From assembly GCA_964385695.1 (NCBI GenBank), contig CAYLQA010000045.1:1-27438 (forward strand): a stretch of 27,438 nucleotides of DNA. Reading direction: 5' to 3'. The notes beneath the pieces were generated by a model. That model was not told the origin of the DNA. It saw only the letters and a list, made by a program, of their open reading frames with translations, and did no database searches. Positions 16,955 through 24,163 of the stretch are shown in pieces; within the stretch, counting starts at the first letter, position 1; the number at the start of each line of letters is the position of its first letter. This DNA comes from CAYLQA01 sp964385695. Its GTDB lineage: Bacteria > Desulfobacterota > Desulfobulbia > Desulfobulbales > Desulfurivibrionaceae. The translations under genes and the position numbers were made by a program.

Positions 16955-17414
16955 CAAGCATGCCGAGTGGAGTGTTATAGAGCAAGCAAAAGCATGTTCT
17001 GAAAGTTCTTATCCGTGACTTCCGCGACAAAACCGTAAACCTGTTTCTGCTCTTCTTTTTTTCAACATGCTATATTTCACATAAAATCATTGCAAATTCA
17101 AGCAGAACGGTCTTTTTTTGACAAAATCATCACAGAGAAACACTTCTACGCCGAACAACGGCACAACATCCTGAATTCACAGAACAAAAGCAAGAAAGCT
17201 GGGGAGTTACCGCATCATTTTTTCATTGCATGAAAATCACATGTCCTGTAAAAGAGCAAGACATTTTGTCGGGTATCTCCCCTAAAAATCGTAATTTTAT
17301 TGACATATATTCCGGTAGCCTGCGAAAATCACTAGAGATTTTCACACCCCCTACCGATTATATGGGGAAACGCCCTGTTTTTTTTGTTCATCTTTTTTTA
17401 AAAGGAAGCATGGT
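16955..17414. other. Divergent intergenic region between PBP and mltD genes
   Basis: This 460-base AT-rich region should carry the promoters of both divergent cell-wall genes. I see a consensus TTGACA at 17300-17305 facing mltD. A weaker minus-strand TTGCAA-N15-TATAGC faces the PBP gene at about 17070-17097; its spacer is short. No supported gene, RNA or repeat was found here. Confidence 0.5.
17300..17329 (+). promoter_or_regulatory. Candidate promoter for the mltD-like gene
   Basis: A perfect TTGACA (17300-17305) lies about 110 bases upstream of the start, but the hexamer 18 bases later is GAAAAT (17324-17329), a poor -10. It is the best -35 in the gap facing this gene. Confidence 0.3.
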
Positions 17415-19166
17415 TTGCACTACTCAGAAGAACCTTCCGAGCCACTCTCTCGCTGCCGTATTCACTCCACTTTCATCCTTGTATTCATGCTGGCAGCGGG
17501 CCTTTTCTGGGGATGCGCACCGGTTGAACAACAGGCGGCCCTTGCCCCTGCCTCCCAAGAACTCACCCCGACCGAACCGGAAAAGGTAAAAGAAGAACTG
17601 ACCACCCCCGAGCCGGAAGCCACAGCAAGCTTAGAGGTTAAAGAACTTGCCGCCCTTGGCGAATGGGAAGAAGGAACCCAGGTCCCTCCAACCCCTGAAG
17701 AGAAAGTCACCTTTGACTTCCCCATCACCATGAACAAACAGGTCGAATTTTACCTCGACTTTTTCCAGACCAAACAACGTGACACCTTTGCCCGCTGGCT
17801 TTCCCGCTCTTCAAAATACCTGCCCATGGTCAAGCGAAAGCTCAAAGAGGCGGGCCTGCCCTTGGACCTTTGTTACCTACCGGTCATCGAGAGCGGTTAC
17901 AGCCTGACCGCTTACTCCAGAGCGCGGGCCACCGGACCCTGGCAGTTCATGCGGGCCACCGGCAAAAACTACGGCCTGACCATCAACGAGTACGTTGATG
18001 AACGCCGTGACCCGGTTCGTTCCACCGAGGCGGCCATTGCCTACCTCAGCAACCTGTACGAAGAGTTCGGCTGCTGGCAGCTTGCCGTGGCCGGCTATAA
18101 TGCGGGCGAAGGAAAAATCAGAAGGGCAATCAAACGCTATAAAACAAATAATTTCTGGGAGATTGCCAAGGGCCGTTATCTCCGCCTTGAGACCAAGCGC
18201 TATGTGCCCAAGCTCATTGCCGCCATCCTCATTGCCAAGGAGCCGGAAAAATACGGCTTCACCAACATCGAGCCCCAAGAACCGTTGGAATATGAAGTGG
18301 TAAACGTGCCCCGCTGGACCTCGCTCCGGGCCGTGGCCATGTCCTGCAACGTGGATTTTGAGGAGATGCGTAACCTGAATCGACAACTCAGGCGCACCAT
18401 CACCCCGCCCTACGCCGCCACCTATCCGATCAAGGTTCCGCCAGGAAAGACCACCCTGGTCGCTGAAAACTTGCCCAAGATTCGCCCCATCATTACCACT
18501 CGCTACAGAGAGCATAAGGTGAAACACGGCGAGACCCTGACCCGTATCTGCAAAAAGTACAACCTGAACAAAACCACCCTGCTCAAGGCCAACAACCTCA
18601 AATACGAGCGGCTTTCCTTGGGCCAGCGACTGAGAATCCCCTTCCAGACCACCTCTTTTAAAATGCTTACCCCCACCGAGCTGGCTAAAAAGGGGGGCCC
18701 GGCCAGTATTGCCCCGGAGAACCTGGTTCTGCACAAGGTTCAGCCGGGTGAGACCCTTTCCATTATCTCCAGGCAATACAGCGTGCCCATGCACATGATC
18801 GCCGCCTGGAACGACTTACCGGACCTGCGCTATATCCGTGCCGGCCAGCAGCTTGCCCTTTACCTACAGGGCGCAAACACCAACAAGGCAACTGTGGCCA
18901 GTGTGCAGCCAAGCAAGCAATCCAGCCAAAGCCAGGCAAAGAAAAGGCCCGCTGCCCCCCAGAGGTTGACCGCCAGCGCCAAAAGCCGCCCCGACACCAC
19001 CAAGCTCACCTACTACCGGGTCCGCCGCGGCGACAACCTGTGGACCATCTCCAAAAAGTTCCAACTCACCCCGGCAAAGATCATGCGCTGGAACCAGATG
19101 GACGATGACGTTATCTACCCCGGCCGCCGTCTTCTTTTAAAAATTGCCCAAGATATCGACACATAA
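17415..19166 (+). CDS. mltD: Membrane-bound lytic murein transglycosylase D-like lipoprotein with three LysM repeats
   Basis: The enzyme cleaves glycan strands to 1,6-anhydromuropeptides. The 583-residue frame starts at TTG 17415, eight bases after AAGGA; an ATG at 17410 is out of frame. A hydrophobic segment FILVFMLAAGLFWGC gives a slightly atypical lipobox with Cys34. The SLT domain (about 145-245) has catalytic E159 in LPVIESGYSLTAYSRA, then TGPWQFMRATG and AVAGYNAGEGKI. Three LysM motifs bind peptidoglycan: about 367-409 (HKVKHGETL), 440-484 (HKVQPGETL) and 534-577 (YRVRRGDNLW). A Ser/Gln/Lys-rich linker precedes the last. E. coli MltD has two LysM repeats by my recollection. The gene is divergent from the class A PBP gene, so synthesis and cleavage enzymes are neighbours. 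Confidence 0.93.
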   Translation: MHYSEEPSEPLSRCRIHSTFILVFMLAAGLFWGCAPVEQQAALAPASQELTPTEPEKVKEELTTPEPEATASLEVKELAALGEWEEGTQVPPTPEEKVTFDFPITMNKQVEFYLDFFQTKQRDTFARWLSRSSKYLPMVKRKLKEAGLPLDLCYLPVIESGYSLTAYSRARATGPWQFMRATGKNYGLTINEYVDERRDPVRSTEAAIAYLSNLYEEFGCWQLAVAGYNAGEGKIRRAIKRYKTNNFWEIAKGRYLRLETKRYVPKLIAAILIAKEPEKYGFTNIEPQEPLEYEVVNVPRWTSLRAVAMSCNVDFEEMRNLNRQLRRTITPPYAATYPIKVPPGKTTLVAENLPKIRPIITTRYREHKVKHGETLTRICKKYNLNKTTLLKANNLKYERLSLGQRLRIPFQTTSFKMLTPTELAKKGGPASIAPENLVLHKVQPGETLSIISRQYSVPMHMIAAWNDLPDLRYIRAGQQLALYLQGANTNKATVASVQPSKQSSQSQAKKRPAAPQRLTASAKSRPDTTKLTYYRVRRGDNLWTISKKFQLTPAKIMRWNQMDDDVIYPGRRLLLKIAQDIDT

Positions 19167-19307
19167 CACCTTTAACAACTTTTTTTAGAACGGCACTTGT
19201 GCCCCTTGCGGGTATAAATGGCTCAACGGTAAGCCATCGTTTCTACATCAAAAATATGCACTTCAAAAATCTTATTTTTATGGCAGAAAACAAGGAGTGA
19301 GCCACTA

Positions 19308-20123
19308 ATGCAGGTTAAAGGAAAGGTTGCCCTTATTCTGGGGGGAGCCAAAGGCATCGGAAAGGCAATAGGATTTGCCCTGGCCCAAGCGGGCTGCGAT
19401 GTCGTTTTGACCTACCACGATTGGCCAGAGGCGGCTGAGGAAATGCGCCAAGAGCTGGCCGCTCTTCCCGGCAATCACCTTGCCATCAAGACCGATCTGC
19501 GCGACACCGCGGAAATCGAGAGCCTCTTTAGCGCCATCCAAGAAAAATACGGCGCGCTTCATATCCTGATCAACAACATAGAACGGGGCGGCATGCCCGT
19601 TGTACATGGCCCCTACACCCCGGAACAGTGGGAGCTTGAGATAAGCACCACCATGCGGGCAAAATGGTGGGTCATGCGTCAGGCCCTGCCCCTGATTAAA
19701 GAGCAGGGCGAAGGCTGTGTTGTCACCCTCTCGTCCATCGCCGGAGAGGTTGGGCGTTCCGGCCCGGCCGGCATGATCTTTAACGACGGCTACAGCGCGG
19801 CAAACCGCGCCGTCTCATCCTGGACAGAAACCTGGGCCCGGGAGGGTGCGCCCAATGTCCGGGTCAATGAACTGATGCTGGGATTTTTTGAAACCCGCCA
19901 TGCTGAGCAAACACGGGGCTGGGGCTTGTTGGAAGAGGAGGAGAAACAGGCCCTGTTCGACCATATCCTGCTCGGACGCTCAGGCAAAATCGAAGAGATC
20001 GTCAAGGCGGTTTTCTTTTTACTCAAAGACGCCACCTATATGACCGGCAGCGTCATGCGTATGGACGGGGGGTATGTGTTGGGCGGGGAAAAGATCCCGC
20101 CCATGCCGCAAGGGGTGGAATAG
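19308..20123 (+). CDS. Short-chain dehydrogenase/reductase-like protein with altered active site
   Basis: The 271-residue protein has an SDR fold. The N-terminal glycine motif LGGAKGIGKAIGFALAQAG (11-29) should bind NAD(P). The TLSSIAG serine motif (S142/S143) and the C-terminal TGSVMRMDGGYV segment are typical, and the sequence resembles FabG-like reductases. Two key sites differ: the structural NNAG motif reads NNIE (89-92), and YxxxK reads Y162-S-A-A-N166, so the catalytic lysine is replaced by asparagine. Ordinary SDR oxidoreductase activity is therefore doubtful; an altered reaction or a non-enzymatic role is possible. The ATG has AAGGAG ten bases upstream. It appears to be a single gene, flanked by hairpin-rich gaps. 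Confidence 0.85.
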   Translation: MQVKGKVALILGGAKGIGKAIGFALAQAGCDVVLTYHDWPEAAEEMRQELAALPGNHLAIKTDLRDTAEIESLFSAIQEKYGALHILINNIERGGMPVVHGPYTPEQWELEISTTMRAKWWVMRQALPLIKEQGEGCVVTLSSIAGEVGRSGPAGMIFNDGYSAANRAVSSWTETWAREGAPNVRVNELMLGFFETRHAEQTRGWGLLEEEEKQALFDHILLGRSGKIEEIVKAVFFLLKDATYMTGSVMRMDGGYVLGGEKIPPMPQGVE

Positions 20124-20196
20124 GACAGCAAAGGGCAAAATAAGGATGCCGCCTTCCCTTTTTCTTGCCGGTTCTTTTTGGGTAACTTTTCATATG

Positions 20197-20341
20197 TGCA
20201 CCAGGTTCGGAGTCTCAGTTCCACTTCGCTTACCTGGACAAGCAGGCTGACGATGCGTAACAGCGACGCGGTGTCACTGCTACGTGAGGAAGCCTGATCG
20301 TTCAGGTAAACGAGCCTGCGAGACTCCGAAGATGGGGTGCA
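20197..20341. repeat. 145-base nested imperfect palindrome (structured element of unknown type)
   Basis: Five successive pairs of arms nest inside each other. From the outside: TGCACC (20197-20202) with GGTGCA (20336-20341); TTCGGAGTCTC (20206-20216) with GAGACTCCGAA (20320-20330), perfect over 11; TTACCTG (20230-20236) with CAGGTAA (20303-20309); CAGGCT (20243-20248) with AGCCTG (20291-20296). The innermost 13-base arms (20255-20267 and 20273-20285) have two mismatches and one G-T pair around a five-base loop. It sits between the convergent SDR gene and the small acidic-protein gene. No T-tract follows on either strand, so it is not a simple terminator. Candidates are a mobile palindromic repeat or a folded non-coding RNA. 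Confidence 0.75.
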
Positions 20342-20350
20342 GCTGAAGAG

Positions 20351-20644
20351 TTACTTCTCTTCCATCTTCTTCAACAGGTCATCCACGGCCCACTCCGGGA
20401 TCTGGTGCATGACCATCTCCACGGCCTTGGCCTTCATATCGTCCTGGTTTTTCGGGATGCCGCCCTCGGACTCAGCCATCTCACGCATGATCTCTTCTGC
20501 ATCAAACCAGCACACTTCCTGGTCGTTTTTATCATACACTGTCAAAATCCTGCGGCCTAATTCCTCAAGATGCTCCTCCTCCATCACCGCCCCGACAAGC
20601 TTCTGGGCCAGCTCAAAAGGAATACAATTATTCTCGTCGCTCAT
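20351..20644 (-). CDS. Small acidic protein of unknown function
   Basis: No family is recognised. The 97-residue product (start MSDENNCIPFELAQKLVGAV) is acidic and largely helical, ending WAVDDLLKKMEEK, with single Cys residues near 8 and 44. The chosen ATG at 20644 has AAGGAG six bases upstream. An ATG 22 codons earlier at 20710 also has a reasonable AAGGA and would add a segment MKCQFWYLPPKGEQQSS, so a 119-residue form cannot be excluded. The 3' end abuts the 145-base palindrome. Confidence 0.6.
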   Translation of the reverse strand: MSDENNCIPFELAQKLVGAVMEEEHLEELGRRILTVYDKNDQEVCWFDAEEIMREMAESEGGIPKNQDDMKAKAVEMVMHQIPEWAVDDLLKKMEEK

Positions 20645-20885
20645 TTCCTGCTCCTTCGCACTGCTCTGTTGCTCCCCTTTCGGCGGGAGATACCAGAATT
20701 GACATTTCATAGATAGGTCCTTAAAAGAACATACTCACTACCCTATTTTGTGCCTGATTTCAAGATTTGCAAGGTGCCTTGACGAACCGACTCCGGTGCT
20801 GGTAAGAAGAGAGCCGGATTTCGCTCTTGCAGAGCAAACCCGTTTTTTTTGCACCGCCACTCAGCCGTTGCCTGAGACAACCCAT

Positions 20886-20944
20886 GTAGGAGCGGCTTTA
20901 GCCGCGAAAAGCTCTCTTCATATCGCGGCTAAAGCCGCTCCTAC
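20886..20944. repeat. REP doublet (REPIN-like) with perfect 22-base arms
   Basis: The left arm at 20886-20907 begins GTAGGAGCGG and its exact reverse complement is at 20923-20944, around a 15-base spacer. The GTAGGAGCGGCTTTAGCC motif is the well-known REP core spread through Pseudomonas and other proteobacterial genomes by RAYT (TnpA-REP) transposases. No RAYT gene is present in this window. It lies just upstream of the deaminase gene at 20966 and could fold in its leader. Confidence 0.92.
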
Positions 20945-20965
20945 AGCAACCCACAACAGAAAAAA

Positions 20966-21478
20966 ATGGTGAATCACGAATATTTCATGCAACTGGCACT
21001 TCATGAGGCCCAAAAGGCACTTGCAGCAAAAGAATTCCCCGTGGGTGCCGTGCTCGTCCATGAAGGCGAGGTGGTTGCTGTTGGCAAAAGGGAGAACAGC
21101 CAGAGCGATGCGGCCAATGAGTTGGACCATGCCGAGGTCGTGGCCCTGCGCAACCTCTTTGCCACCCAGCCGGAGATCGACCGCAGCCGGGTGATAGCAT
21201 ACTCCACCATGGAGCCCTGCCTGATGTGCTATGCGACCTTGCTGTTAAACGGCATTCGCACCATTGTTTACGGCTATGAGGATGCCATGGGCGGCGGCAC
21301 CAACCTGTCCCTGCAAGAGCTTACCCCCCTGTATAAAGAGATGCAGGTCCAGGTCATCCCCCACGTCTTAAGAAGCGAGAGCCTCAAACTGTTCAAGGAC
21401 TTTTTTGCTGACCCGGAAAACGACTACTGGCAGGAGAGCCTGCTTGTCGACTACACCCTGGCCCAAGAAATAATATAA
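20966..21478 (+). CDS. TadA-like zinc-dependent nucleoside deaminase
   Basis: The 170-residue protein belongs to the cytidine/adenosine deaminase superfamily. The zinc site is visible as H55-A-E57 (DHAEVVALRN, with E57 the proton shuttle) and P84-C85-L-M-C88 (MEPCLMCYATLLLNGI), followed by VYGYEDAMGGG. Spacing is as in TadA, which makes inosine at tRNA position 34. The C-terminal half (TNLSLQELTPLY to the end) differs from standard TadA, so guanine or another free-base/nucleoside deaminase is equally possible. The ATG has no strong Shine-Dalgarno and lies 22 bases after the REP doublet. Confidence 0.82.
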   Translation: MVNHEYFMQLALHEAQKALAAKEFPVGAVLVHEGEVVAVGKRENSQSDAANELDHAEVVALRNLFATQPEIDRSRVIAYSTMEPCLMCYATLLLNGIRTIVYGYEDAMGGGTNLSLQELTPLYKEMQVQVIPHVLRSESLKLFKDFFADPENDYWQESLLVDYTLAQEII

Positions 21479-21502
21479 TGCGTCCATAATAAACAAAAAG
21501 AG

Positions 21503-21578
21503 TAACGCAAGGACGCAAAGGCGCAAGGATAACACACTGTTTTTTAATATTTTTTTGCGACTTTGCGCCCTTGCGTTA
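21503..21578. repeat. Inverted repeat with 24-base arms of the ACGCAAGGACGCAAAG type
   Basis: The left arm 21503-21526 and right arm 21555-21578 are reverse complements at 22 of 24 positions, around an AT-rich 28-base loop. Each arm itself is made of three CGCAA-type units. This kind of sequence recurs as an intergenic repeat in many bacterial genomes (established only by my recollection). It lies between the deaminase and radical SAM genes and would place a hairpin in any shared transcript. Confidence 0.85.
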
Positions 21579-21615
21579 AATAAATGTCTTCTTCACCAAT
21601 CCAACAATAAAATGA

Positions 21616-22626
21616 TTGTCCCCCATGAGCCAGCCTGTTGCCAAGACCCTTTATTTCAAGCCCAACGAGCGCAATATTTTTTTCCATATCCTCACGGCCT
21701 GCAACCTCTCCTGCCGCCACTGCTATATCAACCCGGAGCAGCACGGCACCGGCACAGTGAGCAGAAAAACCATGGAGGAGTGGCTGCGACTTTTTTACGA
21801 GCCGAGCAAGGAGAGCAATGTCATCTTCTTAGGTGGCGAACCAACCCTGCACCCGGACCTGGCCCACGGCATCAAATTCGCTAAGAAACTGGGCTACAAA
21901 GGGGTGACTGTCGACTCCAACGGGTACCTGCACCATGATTTACTTACACACATCACTCCGGACGACGCAGTGCTCAGTTTCAGCCTGGACGGCCCAAACC
22001 CTGAGGTGAATGACCCCTTGCGCGGAGATGGGGTGTTCGCCACCTGCAGCGAAAATCTCAAAAAGGCGGTGGCTCTTGGCTTTGACGTAAGCCTGATCTA
22101 CACGGTAAGCAGGCTCAACATCGACCATCTGCACAAGATGCCCGCCCTCCTCCGGAAGTTAGGCTGCAAACGCTTCTTCATCCAGGTCATCGGCATCCGC
22201 GGCAAATCCGCCCAGGAGAACGAGGCTGAGCTGCAGCTCAGCCCGGATGAATGGCTCACCGTCATCCCGGAGGTGGCGCAGGAGGCGGCGCAGATGGGCA
22301 TCCAGGTCATCTACCCCAAGGTCTTCCTTGCCGAGGAGGAGCCGTTCGAATGCGCCGGCAATGTAGCGGAAAACTTCTTCATCTTCCCCAATGGCCGCGT
22401 CTACTGCTGCCCCCTGTGCGAGGATTACCCGCTCCACACCTATGTCATTGAGAACAACCAACTGGTCGAACAGCCTGGCATCACCGAAAAAAAACTCTTG
22501 TCCCTCTCCATCCCGGAAGGTTGCGTGATGAACAAGCTCCTGCAGCCGGGCAACATCGAATACGATGCCACGGGCAGGCCGCTGCACCGTATCTCCTGCT
22601 GCCTCCTCAAGCAGGAGATACGCTAG
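21616..22626 (+). CDS. Radical SAM protein with C-terminal SPASM-like cysteine cluster
   Basis: The 336-residue protein has the radical SAM CxxxCxxC motif as C29, C33 and C36 in TACNLSCRHCYINP, which would hold a 4Fe-4S cluster and cleave S-adenosylmethionine. GGEPTLHP (73-80) and SFSLDGP (121-127) are core radical SAM strands. The C-terminal part has further cysteines at 246, 264, 265, 268, 303, 328 and 329, including NGRVYCCPLC. This resembles a SPASM or twitch auxiliary-cluster domain found in peptide-modifying and cofactor enzymes. I see no small precursor peptide next to it. The substrate is unknown. Confidence 0.88.
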   Translation: MSPMSQPVAKTLYFKPNERNIFFHILTACNLSCRHCYINPEQHGTGTVSRKTMEEWLRLFYEPSKESNVIFLGGEPTLHPDLAHGIKFAKKLGYKGVTVDSNGYLHHDLLTHITPDDAVLSFSLDGPNPEVNDPLRGDGVFATCSENLKKAVALGFDVSLIYTVSRLNIDHLHKMPALLRKLGCKRFFIQVIGIRGKSAQENEAELQLSPDEWLTVIPEVAQEAAQMGIQVIYPKVFLAEEEPFECAGNVAENFFIFPNGRVYCCPLCEDYPLHTYVIENNQLVEQPGITEKKLLSLSIPEGCVMNKLLQPGNIEYDATGRPLHRISCCLLKQEIR

Positions 22627-22831
22627 GCGTTGCAGCCAGGATCAAGCACAGGCAGGAGCCTTCCCCTGCTGATCCTCTGTTGACGAGGCAACTCGCTTCT
22701 GCATAAGATTGAGGGAGAGTTTCCTTTTTTCCACCATACCTGCCTCCCGGAACCGCTCTTTCGCATCGGCTCCGGCAGACAGAACCGGATGTTCTCCATT
22801 TTCCTGCCCGAGGGCGCATGGGGGCGACAGC

Positions 22832-24007
22832 ATGAAAAAAGAGATCAAGACCGAAAAACAGCCCATCAAGCTCTGGCTCGACGACATCGAGGAGGGCGCC
22901 TTGGCCCAGGCCAAAAACCTGGCCAACCTGCCCTTTATCCATAAGCATATCGCCGTTATGCCGGATGCCCACCTGGGTTACGGCATGCCCATCGGCGGGG
23001 TCATGGCCACCAATGATGTCGTCATCCCCAATGCGGTCGGGGTTGATATTGGTTGCGGCATGTGCTCCCTCAGGACCTCCCTGACCAACATCAGCAGCAA
23101 CAAGATCAAGGACATCATGAGCGGGATCCGCCATGCCGTGCCCCTAGGCTTCAAACACCACAAGAGGATGCAGCGAGCAGAACTGATGCCCAAGCCACCC
23201 GAGGGCCTCACCCTTGCCGATCTTCCCATTGTCCAACAGGAGTTCGACAGCGCCCGGACCCAGCTGGGCACCCTGGGCGGCGGCAATCATTTTATCGAGG
23301 TACAGAAGGGCAGTGACGGCTATATCTGGATCATGGTCCACTCCGGCAGCCGCAACCTGGGCTTCAAGGTCGCCAATTTTTACAACAAGCTGGCCGGCCA
23401 GCTCAACAGCCAGTGGGGCTCCAAGATCCCACCCAAATGGCAGCTGGCCTTCCTGCCCCTTGACTCACTGGAGGGACGGCGCTACCTGGCCGAGATGCAG
23501 TACTGCATGGAATTTGCCCTGGCCAATCGCAGCCTGATGATGCAGCGGATTAAGGATGTCTTCCAACTCATCATGACACCGGTGACCTTTGACTCGTTCA
23601 TCAATATCGCCCATAACTATGCGGCCATGGAGACCCATTACCACAAAAACGTCATAGTGCACCGCAAGGGGGCGACCAGGGCCCAGGCGGGAGAGTACGG
23701 CATTATCCCCGGCTCCCAAGGCTCACCGAGCTATATCGTGCGAGGCAAGGGCAATGCCGAGAGCTTCCACTCCTGCTCCCATGGGGCAGGCCGAAAGATG
23801 GGACGCAAACAGGCGCAACGCCAGTTGGACCTTGAGCAGGAGGTCAAAAACCTTGACGACCAGGGCATCATCCATGCGGTGCGGTCCCGACGCGATCTGG
23901 ACGAGGCGACAGGGGCCTATAAAAATATCGACAAGGTGATCGAAGGCCAGCTGGACCTGGTCGAGGTGGTGGTTGCCCTGCGCCCCCTCGGGGTTGTCAA
24001 GGGCTGA
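22832..24007 (+). CDS. rtcB: RtcB family RNA ligase
   Basis: RtcB joins RNA 2',3'-cyclic phosphate or 3'-phosphate ends to 5'-OH ends, using GTP and Mn2+. The ATG at 22832 follows GGGGGCGACAGC; the open frame extends 41 codons further upstream but that part does not look like RtcB. In the 391-residue form the ligands and catalytic residues are visible: VGVDIGCGMCS (D72, C75), GGGNHFIEV (H153), VHSGSRNLG (H170), INIAHNYAAMETHYHKN (H261) and SCSHGAGRKMG, where H317 should be the guanylylated histidine. The length is shorter than the roughly 400-480 of classical RtcB, consistent with a compact subtype. No rtcA, rtcR or archease gene is visible beside it. Confidence 0.94.
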   Translation: MKKEIKTEKQPIKLWLDDIEEGALAQAKNLANLPFIHKHIAVMPDAHLGYGMPIGGVMATNDVVIPNAVGVDIGCGMCSLRTSLTNISSNKIKDIMSGIRHAVPLGFKHHKRMQRAELMPKPPEGLTLADLPIVQQEFDSARTQLGTLGGGNHFIEVQKGSDGYIWIMVHSGSRNLGFKVANFYNKLAGQLNSQWGSKIPPKWQLAFLPLDSLEGRRYLAEMQYCMEFALANRSLMMQRIKDVFQLIMTPVTFDSFINIAHNYAAMETHYHKNVIVHRKGATRAQAGEYGIIPGSQGSPSYIVRGKGNAESFHSCSHGAGRKMGRKQAQRQLDLEQEVKNLDDQGIIHAVRSRRDLDEATGAYKNIDKVIEGQLDLVEVVVALRPLGVVKG

Positions 24008-24127
24008 GGTATCGTCCTTGCGGTAACCCGCTCCTGCTACGCAACCATGCCGTCTGCCGGTGGACGACAATCTCCCCCCCTTGCTTTTTCAGCAAAAGCG
24101 AGCTATATCCTCTTTTTTCTGAACTCT

Positions 24128-24145
24128 TTCTGCATCGGTGCAGAA
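24128..24145 (+). promoter_or_regulatory. Leader hairpin just upstream of hisHF ribosome-binding site
   Basis: TTCTGCA (24128-24134) and TGCAGAA (24139-24145) form a perfect 7-bp stem with a TCGG tetraloop. It ends four bases before the AAGGAG that serves the hisHF start. It could influence translation, but no T-tract or leader peptide marks it as an attenuator. Confidence 0.35.
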
Positions 24146-24163
24146 TGAAGGAGCATATAGCAC

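Noticed and set aside
17877..18794. A 305-codon minus-strand frame opposite mltD
   Set aside because: Gly/His-rich shadow of the strongly supported mltD; no start signal.
19193..19241. Small inverted repeats GGCAC-TT-GTGCC and ATGGCT/AGCCAT between mltD and the SDR gene
   Set aside because: Short stems without a following T-run; chance occurrence is likely and no function can be supported.
20197..20341. An integron attC site as the explanation for the palindrome
   Set aside because: The expected conserved R' and R'' core boxes (GTTRRRY and RYYYAAC types) are not found at the ends, and no integrase or cassette array is present.
20197..20341. A retron msr-msd RNA
   Set aside because: No reverse transcriptase gene is adjacent.
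20886..21578. A CRISPR array made of the repeats
   Set aside because: The repeats are inverted pairs of two different families, not regularly spaced direct repeats, and no cas gene is nearby.
22639..22675. Hairpin GGATCA/TGATCC with inner GCAGG/CCTGC after the radical SAM gene
   Set aside because: The stem has a seven-base asymmetric bulge and no T-tract, so it is too weak to call a terminator.
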